Assembly: GCF_000723185.1 (NCBI RefSeq) | Contig: NZ_CBTY010000006.1 | Location: forward strand, 186,001-250,000 | Origin: Candidatus Nitrosotenuis uzonensis | Lineage (GTDB): Archaea > Thermoproteota > Nitrososphaeria > Nitrososphaerales > Nitrosopumilaceae | Length of the DNA: 64,000 nucleotides | Direction: 5' to 3' | Shown here: one piece after another, positions 41,678-51,218 of the stretch | Numbering within the stretch: the first letter of the stretch is position 1 | Layout: every line of letters begins with the position of its first letter | Program-made: the position numbers and the translations under genes | The notes under the pieces: generated by a model | Databases searched by the model: none | Told to the model about the DNA's origin: nothing | Seen by the model: the letters and a program-made list of their open reading frames with translations, nothing else

Positions 41678-44581
41678 TTGAACAAGTTGGTTTTGCTTGC
41701 AATAATGGGCATATTATTAATCCCGTTGGCCTCTAGCGCTTTTGCTGCAAACCCGAATCTATACGTCTCTGCGGAAAATCCACTACACAACAACCATTTT
41801 GCTGGTTCGATGGTAGTAGAAGTAGTAATAAGCGATCCGTCGCTCTCTGACACCTCGGAAGGAAAGGGTGAGCCTGATGTGACCGTAAACGGAAAGGATC
41901 TGCGTATGGTGCAGGCAACAGATGGAAAATGGTATGGGTACTTTGCAAATGTGGATAAGGCAAGGGCAGCTGATCAGACCGTGCCAACAGGACAACCAGG
42001 AAAGGGGCTTGATTTTGGCGTGTTTTGTAGCAAGGATACAATATCACTTGGTCCATCATTTACCCAGTCTGAAGGAATTGCAGTGCCCAGAGCTATGACT
42101 GGTTCAACAAATGGGCAGACAGGATTTAACACATGCACGGGTACCCCATCAGGACCCAACATAAACAACGTGATCAAATTTCCAAAATCAATTAACACCA
42201 ATCCGAGCATTCAACCAGGACAGATAAACCTGAATGCGGATGCTTGGCCGATAATTCAGCTTTATTCGTTTAACAATGATGTAGTAGTACAGTACAACGC
42301 GGCCGGCGGTACGCAGCAAGTCAAGCTGCAATATGATGACATTCCTAACATCGGGCTGAGTCTTGATAGGACATCGTATCCACCAAACTCTGAGGTATTT
42401 GTTACTATTAATGACATGCAGCTAAACCAGGATCCTACCGCACGCGATTCGTGGACTTTTAACGTGGAATCCCCACAAGCAGTATTCTACCATGCTTTCA
42501 CGGAAAACGGCTCACCTGCCGCAAGCGGAGCAGGGCTTGTAAACCTGATGTCACATTTATCAAATATAGGATTTGAGAAGAACGGGAAACTCTCAATGGT
42601 GCTTGGTAGTGTAGTCAAGCTAAAGTCAAACGGTTTTCAGGCAGCGTCAGTATCTGATTCTACTACCACATATCAGAAAATAGTCACATTTGTTGAAACG
42701 CAGCCAAACTCTGCAGTGTTTGAGACGGGCGACTTTGGGGATGTCTCTAGCATTGGAATACTCTCTAGCGCGCCAAGGGGGCAATCTGCAACAATCCAGT
42801 ACAACTCCAAGTCAACATCTATTGTATCGGGACTTGACACAGCAGACATATCGCTTGGCTCAAACAGGGTGCTTTCAGGACAAAAAATCCCTGTCACAGT
42901 AGTGGATCCTGATCAAAATATCAACAACGGCGTAAGGGACAGACTTGAGGTCTTCAGAAGCTCAGCACTAATTCCATCGATGACTATAGGAAATCCGATC
43001 ACGCTAGAATCTGCAAGCGGTGTCAAGTTCCATGCAAACTCTGGCGATAACATTTTGACTACGGGCACCTCTGTGAGTTCATCAGTTCCTGACAAGAATT
43101 CTGACAGGCTGATAATTGATACACGACCTAACTCGTTCGGATTTGCAAAGATCTCAATGAACCTTGGTATAAGCGCGTCGCAGTTGCAATCCATGCTGAT
43201 AAATACGGGACAGGGAGACATGGGAACGAACTGGGTAAACTATGATATGCGTTCTTTTGCAAATCAACTTGGAATTTCCAGCTTTTCTGGCACCTCGATA
43301 TCATTGTTTTTCTCGTCTGACAGTTCAACTGTCACGCTACTGGGAGCAGGAAGCGTATCATCGCAAGGATTTGCCCAGATTAGCGACGCGACAGTCACCC
43401 AGATAAGCTCTAAATCCGGCCCTGTCTTTCTTGTTGTCGACTTTGGCACAGCCGGTAATGTTGCATCTGAAACTGACACGCAGCCGCTAGTGTTTGATCT
43501 TTTCTCTTTTGGAAAGAAAGGTAACGCCGATGTGAATAACGCAATATACAGATTTGAGCTAAGAGAAACTGCGCAAAATTCTTCCACGTTTACTGGAACG
43601 CTAGAGTATGTAATTGCAAGTCAGTTAAATCAATTTGATGCAAATCTGATAAGGACACTAAGAACGATAGATCAAGATGTAAAGTTCTTTGTTAACCAGA
43701 GACTCATAGACGAGAAGGGAATCAACATAGCGTACGCTGATAGAGATGCGACTGGACTGACAACAGAGACTTCGACAAAAACAGATGTCAGGACCAACTC
43801 TGGAACGGTATCACTTAACTCAAAGACATTCAGATTCGGCTCTCCTGTCACAGTTACTTTGATGGACCCTGATCTTAATGTCAACCATGACACGGTTGAC
43901 ATTTATTCTGTGATTGACAATCCTGCTTCCTCAGATGTGGATGCTGTAGGAGGCTCAGGTGGAATACTTCTTGAGGTGCTAATAAAGGACATACGTTACA
44001 AGCGGTGTACCATAAACGGCGTTGAATACGGGGGACTGGCCTCAACCGGATTTACGCTAGTTGAAACTGGACCCAACACAGGCCGATTCGAGGGGACGTT
44101 TAAGATGCCCTCAAAGATTTGCAACAGGAGCGGCACAGAGCTTATCTCCACCGCAGGCGGAATAGTAGATCTCAAGTACTATGATTTTAGAGATTCATCA
44201 GGACAACAAAATATTATCAGCCTCTCAAAGGACACAAAAACCCAGACGACACAAACTCCAACAAAAACGACACCAGCACTCCCGTCCAAATCAAAGGTGT
44301 ATGTACTTCCCACATACGGCAAAACAACGGATGTAGTACTGACTGGAAAGATACCAAACTACAAACAAGGCACCACGATCCAGCTGTTGCTCACAATGCC
44401 TGACGGCAAAACAACAAAGCTTGACGCATTTGCAACAAAACAGGGATTGTACAAGACACTGATAACACTAAAACACAACTCGCCAACTGGCAAGTACACA
44501 GTTGATATCAAGTACATGCAGTCACAGATAGGCAAAATCTCATTTGATGTGGTAAGATCAAGCTCGGGCATTCTGAGATAA
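41678..44581 (+). CDS. Large secreted S-layer-like protein
   Basis: A 967-residue protein. A signal peptide (residues 1-23, LVLLAIMGILLIPLASSAFA) is followed by beta-rich repeats; two copies of a DPDxN motif (VVDPDQNINNG and LMDPDLNVNHD) suggest repeated Ig-like or calcium-binding domains. Near the end a Thr/Pro-rich linker (TQTTQTPTKTTPALPSKS) leads into an Ig-like domain. There is no C-terminal membrane helix. It resembles the S-layer-type surface proteins of ammonia-oxidizing archaea but is shorter than the known ~1700-residue form. TTG 41678. Confidence 0.7.
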   Translation: MNKLVLLAIMGILLIPLASSAFAANPNLYVSAENPLHNNHFAGSMVVEVVISDPSLSDTSEGKGEPDVTVNGKDLRMVQATDGKWYGYFANVDKARAADQTVPTGQPGKGLDFGVFCSKDTISLGPSFTQSEGIAVPRAMTGSTNGQTGFNTCTGTPSGPNINNVIKFPKSINTNPSIQPGQINLNADAWPIIQLYSFNNDVVVQYNAAGGTQQVKLQYDDIPNIGLSLDRTSYPPNSEVFVTINDMQLNQDPTARDSWTFNVESPQAVFYHAFTENGSPAASGAGLVNLMSHLSNIGFEKNGKLSMVLGSVVKLKSNGFQAASVSDSTTTYQKIVTFVETQPNSAVFETGDFGDVSSIGILSSAPRGQSATIQYNSKSTSIVSGLDTADISLGSNRVLSGQKIPVTVVDPDQNINNGVRDRLEVFRSSALIPSMTIGNPITLESASGVKFHANSGDNILTTGTSVSSSVPDKNSDRLIIDTRPNSFGFAKISMNLGISASQLQSMLINTGQGDMGTNWVNYDMRSFANQLGISSFSGTSISLFFSSDSSTVTLLGAGSVSSQGFAQISDATVTQISSKSGPVFLVVDFGTAGNVASETDTQPLVFDLFSFGKKGNADVNNAIYRFELRETAQNSSTFTGTLEYVIASQLNQFDANLIRTLRTIDQDVKFFVNQRLIDEKGINIAYADRDATGLTTETSTKTDVRTNSGTVSLNSKTFRFGSPVTVTLMDPDLNVNHDTVDIYSVIDNPASSDVDAVGGSGGILLEVLIKDIRYKRCTINGVEYGGLASTGFTLVETGPNTGRFEGTFKMPSKICNRSGTELISTAGGIVDLKYYDFRDSSGQQNIISLSKDTKTQTTQTPTKTTPALPSKSKVYVLPTYGKTTDVVLTGKIPNYKQGTTIQLLLTMPDGKTTKLDAFATKQGLYKTLITLKHNSPTGKYTVDIKYMQSQIGKISFDVVRSSSGILR

Positions 44582-44678
44582 ATTGATTGGGTCAAAAAAG
44601 GTTCAAGAAAAGTATAATCAAGTCAATTTTTGTTTCATAGAATACATAAATACCCTGAAATGTTGTACAAGCCTAGAA

Positions 44679-45767
44679 ATGAGAGTATCAGCAAGGATTG
44701 CACTGTTATCTTTGATCCTATTTTCGCTTGGTACCTCCAGCGCATTTGCCCAAGTCGACATTCCGCCGCTCTCTGTCAAGACGGAGCTACCACTTTACGA
44801 CCAAGGTGATACGGTAGTATTCAAAGGACACGTAAAGAACTTGGATGCAAACAACATGATAGATCTTACAGTCAGAGTAGTCGGACCACTGGTCAATGGC
44901 ACTTCTAGTAACATTTTACAGGTAAAACAGATTACACCGCAGCTTAACGGTGATTATGAAGGTTTTTTCATAGTTTCAGGCCCGCTCTGGAAGACAAAGG
45001 GCGATTACAGGATTCTAGTTAATTATGGTCCACAAAAGGCAGATACTACATTCTTCTTCAATGGTGGAACTGGCGCTTCCGTAATAGACACACCGCCGCC
45101 ACCGCCGCCTCCAAAATGTGGCCCTGGAGAGGTTTTACAAAATAATGTATGCGTACCGTTTACCCAGCCGCCACCGCAATGTGGAACTGGCACCGTATAT
45201 GACCCAGTTTCAAAGACATGTGTAGTGGCACAGCCAGTGCAATGTCCTCCAGGACAGATACTCTCAGGAGGTATTTGCGTTGACGAGCCACCAAAGCCTA
45301 TAGACAAGCCGGTAGTCTGTGGACCTGGAACGGTGCCAAACGCACAAGGCATATGTGTTCCGGCGCCAAAAGCTGATGACAAGGGTGGATGTCTGATTGC
45401 AACTGCCGCATTTGGCTCTGAGCTGGCACCTCAAGTACAGCTACTCAGGGAGGTAAGAGATAACGTTCTGCTTAGCACACACTCTGGAACTGGATTTATG
45501 AGTGCATTTAACGCAGTGTACTACTCGTTCAGTCCAACGGTGGCAGACTGGGAAAGAGACAATCCTGTATTCAAGGAACTGGTAAAGACAGCAATCACGC
45601 CAATGCTCTCAACACTCTCAATACTCAACTACGTTGATATCGATTCTGAGGGACAGATGCTAGGGTATGGCATAGGAATCATACTGCTAAATATCGGCAT
45701 GTACTTTGTCGTTCCGGCAGTTGTGATTATCAAAGTCAGGGGACTATTGCAAAAAAGGCGCCTCTAG
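44679..45767 (+). CDS. Exported CFI-box protein with Cys/Pro-rich repeats
   Basis: A 362-residue protein. The signal peptide ends in SSAFA (residues ~1-24). Residues ~30-130 form the Ig-like domain (YDQGDTVVFKGHV ... GDYRILVNYG) also seen in the PEFG proteins at 53-56 kb. Four CxPGxx-type Cys repeats in a Pro-rich region follow (about 140-235), then a CFI-box domain (CLIATAAFGSELAPQV, LREVRDNVLLS) and a final transmembrane helix. ATG 44679 follows a TATA box at 44641-44652. Probably surface exposed. Confidence 0.75.
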   Translation: MRVSARIALLSLILFSLGTSSAFAQVDIPPLSVKTELPLYDQGDTVVFKGHVKNLDANNMIDLTVRVVGPLVNGTSSNILQVKQITPQLNGDYEGFFIVSGPLWKTKGDYRILVNYGPQKADTTFFFNGGTGASVIDTPPPPPPPKCGPGEVLQNNVCVPFTQPPPQCGTGTVYDPVSKTCVVAQPVQCPPGQILSGGICVDEPPKPIDKPVVCGPGTVPNAQGICVPAPKADDKGGCLIATAAFGSELAPQVQLLREVRDNVLLSTHSGTGFMSAFNAVYYSFSPTVADWERDNPVFKELVKTAITPMLSTLSILNYVDIDSEGQMLGYGIGIILLNIGMYFVVPAVVIIKVRGLLQKRRL

Positions 45768-45796
45768 ATTATATATCCTGACATCTCACTTCATTT

Positions 45797-46120
45797 ATGC
45801 ACGTAGAATACGAGGAATTTGAGTCGATTCCGGACATCTTTTCATACATGGCATCTGTGATGCCTCCGATGAAAAACACGATGCCGATCAACTATTACAA
45901 AGGCTACATCTTTGCATTCATCCCATTGACACATAGCAATGACAACGTATACCTTATGATATACACAAAGGGCACACTTGACGGCAGGATACTAGAGTTT
46001 GACATAAATGCAAATACATACCGCAAAGTCAACGCAATAGAGAGGGCAGACAAGACTTACTTTATTGTGATGACGCCGAAAAGAAACACCCTTGCAGACG
46101 AAGCAATAAAGAGTCTGTAA
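45797..46120 (+). CDS. Hypothetical protein, 107 residues
   Basis: A small soluble alpha/beta protein beginning MHVEYEEFESIPDIF, with strands such as KGYIFAFIPLTH and NVYLMIYTKG. No signal peptide, membrane span or known domain. It follows the CFI-box gene by about 29 bp, so it may be co-transcribed. Codon use matches its neighbours. Function unknown. Confidence 0.6.
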   Translation: MHVEYEEFESIPDIFSYMASVMPPMKNTMPINYYKGYIFAFIPLTHSNDNVYLMIYTKGTLDGRILEFDINANTYRKVNAIERADKTYFIVMTPKRNTLADEAIKSL

Positions 46121-46122
46121 AG

Positions 46123-46165
46123 CGGGTGTAAATTTTTCTACCCGGTGTGTTCGATTCGGACACCG
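46123..46165. repeat. Two adjacent inverted repeats between convergent genes
   Basis: CGGGT (46123-46127) pairs with ACCCG (46140-46144), with a T-run in the loop; CGGTGT (46143-46148) pairs with ACACCG (46160-46165). The arms share two bases, so only one hairpin can fully form at a time. It may be a bidirectional terminator between the hypothetical gene and the radical SAM gene. Confidence 0.4.
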
Positions 46166-46269
46166 AACGGAATAATACTATTGGAGTGTATTGGTAATCT
46201 GGTATTTGGGGCTGTCGTCAATTTACATCCCGTTGTTGACCTTAAGCCTTGGATGCCAATTTTTTCAAG

Positions 46270-47838
46270 TTATCTGGTATAGTTTGGCGCAGCCACGGAT
46301 CTGCTTCTTGCGTATCGTTCCACAATCTCCTCTGGAAGCTTGCCGTTAAAGAGATCTTTGCACAGTCCGCGCAGGTATCTCATGATTGCCCACGTTCCTG
46401 CTTTGATAAGACCGTACATGAATAGCTTCATTGGAGGCCCGTACGTCTTGTTCCTGAGTATGATTGGGACTATGTCGTTGATGACTCTTAGGTTGTTCTC
46501 CCAACATCTCCAAAAGAGTGTGAATTGGGCCTCGTTTAGGTTGCCAAAGTGCATCGAGTTTTTCTCGGAAAAGTCTTGGTATAGAAGAGGAGCAACAAGT
46601 CCTCTAAAGTTGGTCTTTCTAAAGTCCTCTATGAGGTCAATCGTGTATTGAGTTTCATCTGGCGTCTCGTCTGGCCAGCCTATGATGAGCGTAGCTGCAG
46701 GGAACCAGTGGTTCTCGTTCATTATTCTGGCGCCCTCTCTTACCACCCATCCCCATTCGTCTGTGGAAAATGGTTTTGTCTTGACGCCAAGATGTTTTTT
46801 GACCATCCTTGGGGCTACTGTTTCAATTCCGAGATTAGTGGCAAGCCATCTGCCCGTAGTATGCATGTTATTTATCTCGGACATTTGTTTTAGCAATAGT
46901 GGGTCTGCAGCTACTGCAGAAAATGTCATGTGGGTAGTTCCTACAAAATTTGCACCCATTGACTTTAGGCTGCGCCATAACTCTGTAATTGCGTCTCGAT
47001 TTGGCTGAAAGTCCTTGCTTTCACATCCGTAAAGCAGCATCTCGTCTGAGTGCAACCAAATTGAATCAAATCCGTAATCGAGGTTTATCTTTGCCTCGTG
47101 CTGAAGTCTTTCTATCGGGAGATCTTTTTTGGATCTCTTGTTTACATCGCAAAAGTCGCATCCCCTTCCACATCCCCTCATTGCCTCTATGAGTGAGTTG
47201 ACAGTAGGACCTTCAATGATTGGTATGTTTTGTATGTTCTTGACAAAACAGTGCATCAGTTCTGGAGCGTCTCCATTTTCAAGGTCTTTGAACAAGTCAA
47301 GTGCCAATTCGTCTGCCTCTCCAACCACAACTGTGTCGATTCCGTGAATCTTCATCCTGTCAGTCTTTGCAAGCTCCCAAGCTCCATTTCCACCAACTAC
47401 GACATGAAAATCATATTGTTTTTTTAGCTGAATTATTTTTGCACACATTCGCTTGAACTTCATTGCAACATAGGAAAGCTTTTCAGGAGACATTGTAGTC
47501 GTTACTGGTGCCATGCCTAATGGGTCCATTACGTTAATTCCGACAACCTTGGTATCAGGACCAATGCATTTTTCCAGATAATCAGGATTTGCAACAAAGA
47601 CCTCGTCTCTTCTGTATCCCTGCAATAATGCGCTCTCAACACGTCTTAGGCCGACCTGTGCTACCTTTGCCTCTCCAGTATTTTGGTCCGTCTCAACTGC
47701 GGGACAGAACACTTTGTCAAATACCCATTCTGGCAAAAGCTCGTATGGCCCACAAGCTATGAACCCATAAAGAAAATTGCCACGATAATTAGTCATAAGA
47801 CTGCGGTCTGCAGTCAGTACTATTCTCTTGCCAGCCAA
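46270..47838 (-). CDS. B12-binding-type radical SAM protein
   Basis: A 522-residue protein. Residues ~60-180 form a Rossmann-like B12-type domain (VVGINVMDPLGMAP, VVVGGNGAWEL), and the radical SAM cluster motif CGRGCDFC has C223, C227 and C230. The later part has TLIIGWPDETPDET, typical of these enzymes. The archaeal GDGT ring synthases and tetraether synthases belong to this class, and this host makes ring-containing lipids, so such a role is possible but not shown. It is monocistronic. ATG 47838. Confidence 0.75.
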   Translation of the reverse strand: MAGKRIVLTADRSLMTNYRGNFLYGFIACGPYELLPEWVFDKVFCPAVETDQNTGEAKVAQVGLRRVESALLQGYRRDEVFVANPDYLEKCIGPDTKVVGINVMDPLGMAPVTTTMSPEKLSYVAMKFKRMCAKIIQLKKQYDFHVVVGGNGAWELAKTDRMKIHGIDTVVVGEADELALDLFKDLENGDAPELMHCFVKNIQNIPIIEGPTVNSLIEAMRGCGRGCDFCDVNKRSKKDLPIERLQHEAKINLDYGFDSIWLHSDEMLLYGCESKDFQPNRDAITELWRSLKSMGANFVGTTHMTFSAVAADPLLLKQMSEINNMHTTGRWLATNLGIETVAPRMVKKHLGVKTKPFSTDEWGWVVREGARIMNENHWFPAATLIIGWPDETPDETQYTIDLIEDFRKTNFRGLVAPLLYQDFSEKNSMHFGNLNEAQFTLFWRCWENNLRVINDIVPIILRNKTYGPPMKLFMYGLIKAGTWAIMRYLRGLCKDLFNGKLPEEIVERYARSRSVAAPNYTR

Positions 47839-48117
47839 CTATGGTTAGACTTCTAATATAGTATAAATTATTTTCTGACTGTTTTTCATAGTTGGTTTTT
47901 AGCTGGAATTACTCGTGAATGCGAAATAATCACATTGCATGGAGTCGCATCTGAGTGAGGCAGAATTTACGATTTGTTTAGGATTTGGGGAGATTGATGC
48001 CTCATGTGGTCTGCAGTCCACGTAGGTGCCTCCAGTTTTGTCTAATCTGATGATTTTCGTGGTACTGAGAATACTCACTGGCGTCAATGACAATGCAGAA
48101 ATAAAACAATCTTGGAA

Positions 48118-48897
48118 TTAATTGCGTGCGGCCTTTGCCCTGTTTGCAATGTTCGCGGCAACTGCCCCAGCACCTATGCCGTTATCTATGTTTACCACGG
48201 ATAGCCCTAATGAGCAGCTCTGGAGCATTGATGCAAGTGCCGCAACACCCTTCTCACCATACCCGTATCCTACAGAAGTTGGCAGGCCTATTACTGGAAC
48301 ATCTACAAGAGATGATACCACTGATGCAAGTGCTCCTTCCATGCCTGCGGCGACTATTATCACGTCTACATCCTCTTGGATGAATTTTTTAATAACTGGA
48401 AACATTCTATGCATCCCGGCTATTCCTACATCGTAGGTGCAAATACACGAGCAGCTCATTGCCTCGCAGGTGAGCCTTGCTTCCTCGGCAATCCCAATAT
48501 CGGAGGTTCCTGCGGTGATTATTCCTATCTTTCCTCCTGTATTCTTGAGCTTCTTGTAGATTAGGAGTGTCGTAGTGTTCTTTCCGGATTTGATCTTGAA
48601 CTTGTTTCTTTTTACAAATACTAGCATTTTTTTGTAATCTTGTTTGGGAATCCTTGAGACTAGTACAAAGTCGGATTTTACAAGTGTCTTTTGAACTATC
48701 TTCTTTACTTCGTCAAGCTGCTTTCTTTCCGCAAAAATGACTTCGGGAATTCCCTTGCGGTATTTTCTTCCAACATCTATCTGTGCAAACTCTTCAATCT
48801 TTTCGATGGAGTAAAGCGAGAGCAGTTTTCTTGCCTTCGGCACGCTTATCTTTCCGTCTCTGAGTGATTCTAACACGTCGTGAATTTCCAATATCAA
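48118..48897 (-). CDS. larB: Pyridinium-3,5-biscarboxylic acid mononucleotide synthase LarB
   Basis: A 259-residue LarB. The C-terminal ~130 residues have the AIR carboxylase-like signature GTSDIGIAEEA, DVGIAGMHRM, VAAGMEGALASVV and PVIGLPTSVGYGYGEKG. It carboxylates and hydrolyses nicotinic acid adenine dinucleotide in the first step of nickel-pincer nucleotide synthesis. The other two genes, larC and larE, start 1.1 kb away on the opposite strand; the malate dehydrogenase gene lies between. Start ATG 48897 region. Confidence 0.92.
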   Translation of the reverse strand: MILEIHDVLESLRDGKISVPKARKLLSLYSIEKIEEFAQIDVGRKYRKGIPEVIFAERKQLDEVKKIVQKTLVKSDFVLVSRIPKQDYKKMLVFVKRNKFKIKSGKNTTTLLIYKKLKNTGGKIGIITAGTSDIGIAEEARLTCEAMSCSCICTYDVGIAGMHRMFPVIKKFIQEDVDVIIVAAGMEGALASVVSSLVDVPVIGLPTSVGYGYGEKGVAALASMLQSCSLGLSVVNIDNGIGAGAVAANIANRAKAARN

Positions 48898-48927
48898 AGA
48901 TTGTGGTGTGTTCTATAAAAAATCTGG

Positions 48928-49836
48928 TTAGATGCCGGCAAGGGCCGTCTTGACGCTGTTTACTCCCTTTTCAAACCATTCCTTCTCCTCTGAGTTGAGG
49001 TCAAGCTCTATTATCTTCTCTACACCTTTCCTTCCAATCACAGCAGGAACGCCTATTGAGACATCCGAGTGGCCATATTGTCCTGTGAGAGGTGTTGCCA
49101 CAGGAATGACTTTCTTTCTGTCTTTTATGATGGCCTCTACTATTGCAGATATGGCATTACCTGGGGCGTGTACTGTTGCGCCTTTTAGCTCGATTACCTT
49201 GGCCGCAACGCCTCTTGTGTCTTTTACGATCTGATCCAGCTTTTCCTTTGGTAGGATGCTGGCAAGCGGAATTCCTGACACCGTGGAAAATCTTGGAAGC
49301 GGAAGCATATTCTCGCCATGTTCTCCTATGACAAGGGCCCTTATGGAATCGCGAGAGTGGCCAGTTGACTCGTGGATAAACTGAATGAATCTTGAGAGAT
49401 CGAGCATATTTCCCATTCCGACAATTCTGCTGGGCTCAAATCCTGACGTCTTGTATGTTATGTGCACCATAGGATCAAGCGGGTTTGTTACCGGAACTAT
49501 GATTGCATTGCTTGCGTGTTTTTTGATGTTTTCTACAACATCCTTTACAATGCCTGCGTTTATCTTGAGAAGATCCATTCTGGTCATGCCGGGCTTTCTG
49601 CCAGAGCCGGCCACAACAACTACAATATCTGAGCCTTTCATGTCTGCATAGTCGTTCGAACCTCTAATGTGTACATCTACGCCCTGCTCTGAGAGCATGT
49701 GGTTCAAGTCCATCGCCTCGCCTTGAGGCAGTCCATTTACTACGTCTAAAAGCAGTATGTCCTTGTCGACCTTTCGGAGTGCGGAAAACAATGCCGCATC
49801 GCCGCCAACTTTGCCTGAACCAATTATTGTAAGCAT
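48928..49836 (-). CDS. mdh: Malate dehydrogenase (LDH/MDH family)
   Basis: A 302-residue dehydrogenase. NAD binding [14 protein letters not shown] at the start; the loop [14 protein letters not shown] has Arg, which marks malate rather than lactate as substrate; [10 protein letters not shown] and GEHGENMLP (catalytic His) follow. I prefer ATG 49836 over an in-frame codon at 49854, since [12 protein letters not shown] fits the family N-terminus. It is followed by larB 30 bp downstream, so they are probably co-transcribed. Confidence 0.93.
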   Translation of the reverse strand: MLTIIGSGKVGGDAALFSALRKVDKDILLLDVVNGLPQGEAMDLNHMLSEQGVDVHIRGSNDYADMKGSDIVVVVAGSGRKPGMTRMDLLKINAGIVKDVVENIKKHASNAIIVPVTNPLDPMVHITYKTSGFEPSRIVGMGNMLDLSRFIQFIHESTGHSRDSIRALVIGEHGENMLPLPRFSTVSGIPLASILPKEKLDQIVKDTRGVAAKVIELKGATVHAPGNAISAIVEAIIKDRKKVIPVATPLTGQYGHSDVSIGVPAVIGRKGVEKIIELDLNSEEKEWFEKGVNSVKTALAGI

Positions 49837-50003
49837 ATTGTGCGACTTTTCCACTCTGTAATTAAATCTATCCTGATGGACTGAAGTACAACTATGCTTG
49901 CATGTATGAGCATTTTGAAAATTCTATCTGTCGGTTTTCTGTAACCATCAAAATCACTGATGCTATGTGAGAATTTATATGCATTTTTGTAATCTGCTTT
50001 GTA

Positions 50004-51218
50004 ATGGTTCTGGTAATTGATTCTCAGATAGCTGGAATATCTGGAGATATGATGTTATCATCACTTGTACATATTGGGGCCAACAAATCAAAAATAATAG
50101 ACGGTGCATACTCTGCGCAAGACTTTCTTCCTGGCTCCAAGATAAAGAAAATCTCTTTTGGTAATGTGTACAAACACGGCATACATGCAACCAGGCTTAC
50201 TCTGAAGCTTGATGAGGTGCACCATGAAAGAAAAGGAACAGAAATTGCAGGCTGCATAGCCAAAACTGCAAGGAAAATTGGATTATCACAAAGAGCGCAG
50301 GAATTTGCAGAAAATACGATACAGACGCTGATTGGAGCTGAGGCCAAGGTTCATGGAATCTCAAAGAACTCGGTACATTTTCATGAAGCATCCAGCATCG
50401 ATACCGTAATAGACATTATAGGATGTGCTATAGCGCTGGACGACCTGAAGTGTTTTGATCAGGAAATAGTTGCAACGCCGGTAGCAGTTGGAAGCGGTAC
50501 AGTGACCTTCTCACACGGAACCGTGTCAAATCCGGCAGGAGCAATACTGGAGATATTTAAAAAATCAAAGATACTAGTACAGGGTAGTAGTATAACGGAC
50601 GAGCTAACAACGCCTACTGGAGCTAGTATTCTTGTAAATCTGGCAGACAGGTGTTCTGAATTCTATCCTCAGATGAAGATAAGCTCAATTGGATATGGAG
50701 CAGGTCAGAAAGACTTTGATGGAATATCTAACGTGCTCAAAATAGTGCGCGGTGATGCTTTTGACAGATTAAAGTCGGATCGGGTGGGAATTTTGGAGAC
50801 CAATCTGGATGATGTTTCGGGCGAATTACTGGCCCACTCTATTGACAAGATCATGTCTGCAGGAGCAAAAGATGTTACTGTGATCCCAGCAGTGACAAAA
50901 AAAGGCAGACCAAGCCATGTAATGTCTGTGATATGCGATCCTTCACATGTGGATAGAATCACTGATCTGATTTTCTCAGAAACAGGTACTCTTGGTGTAC
51001 GGATTCGCTTCTCAGATAGAATAACAGTTCCAAGAAAACTGCTTACTCTAAAAATAATGATACGTGGTAAAGAATTCAAAGTTAGATGCAAGATAAGGGA
51101 ACAAAAGCAGTTCAAAGTGGAGTACGATGATATCAAGACCGTATCGGACAGACTCAACCTGCCGTTCAAGGATGCTGAAGGTATGATAAAAACACAGGTG
51201 GGCAGACAGCTAAAATGA
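50004..51218 (+). CDS. larC: Nickel insertion protein LarC
   Basis: A 404-residue CTP-dependent nickel cyclometallase that inserts Ni into the pincer precursor. QIAGISGDMMLSSL, KVHGISKNSVHFHEASSIDT, TVTFSHGTVSNPA, ETNLDDVSGE and GTLGVRIR are family blocks. It is a single frame, unlike forms split by a programmed frameshift. larE overlaps it by 4 bp. ATG 50004. Confidence 0.94.
   Translation: MVLVIDSQIAGISGDMMLSSLVHIGANKSKIIDGAYSAQDFLPGSKIKKISFGNVYKHGIHATRLTLKLDEVHHERKGTEIAGCIAKTARKIGLSQRAQEFAENTIQTLIGAEAKVHGISKNSVHFHEASSIDTVIDIIGCAIALDDLKCFDQEIVATPVAVGSGTVTFSHGTVSNPAGAILEIFKKSKILVQGSSITDELTTPTGASILVNLADRCSEFYPQMKISSIGYGAGQKDFDGISNVLKIVRGDAFDRLKSDRVGILETNLDDVSGELLAHSIDKIMSAGAKDVTVIPAVTKKGRPSHVMSVICDPSHVDRITDLIFSETGTLGVRIRFSDRITVPRKLLTLKIMIRGKEFKVRCKIREQKQFKVEYDDIKTVSDRLNLPFKDAEGMIKTQVGRQLK

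Noticed and set aside
46143-46165. T-loop-like GTTCGATTC suggesting a tRNA or tRNA fragment
   Set aside because: The flanking stem does not pair beyond one or two bases in tRNA register, and no acceptor or anticodon arm is near.
48044-48090. Possible box C/D guide RNA with TGATGA and CTGA
   Set aside because: C and D' boxes are present, but C' and D boxes are poor and no terminal stem was seen.
47899-48093. A 64-codon frame on the minus strand in the gap between the radical SAM gene and larB
   Set aside because: No promoter at a good distance, no recognisable motif and an odd composition; the 279-bp gap (47839-48117) otherwise shows no gene.
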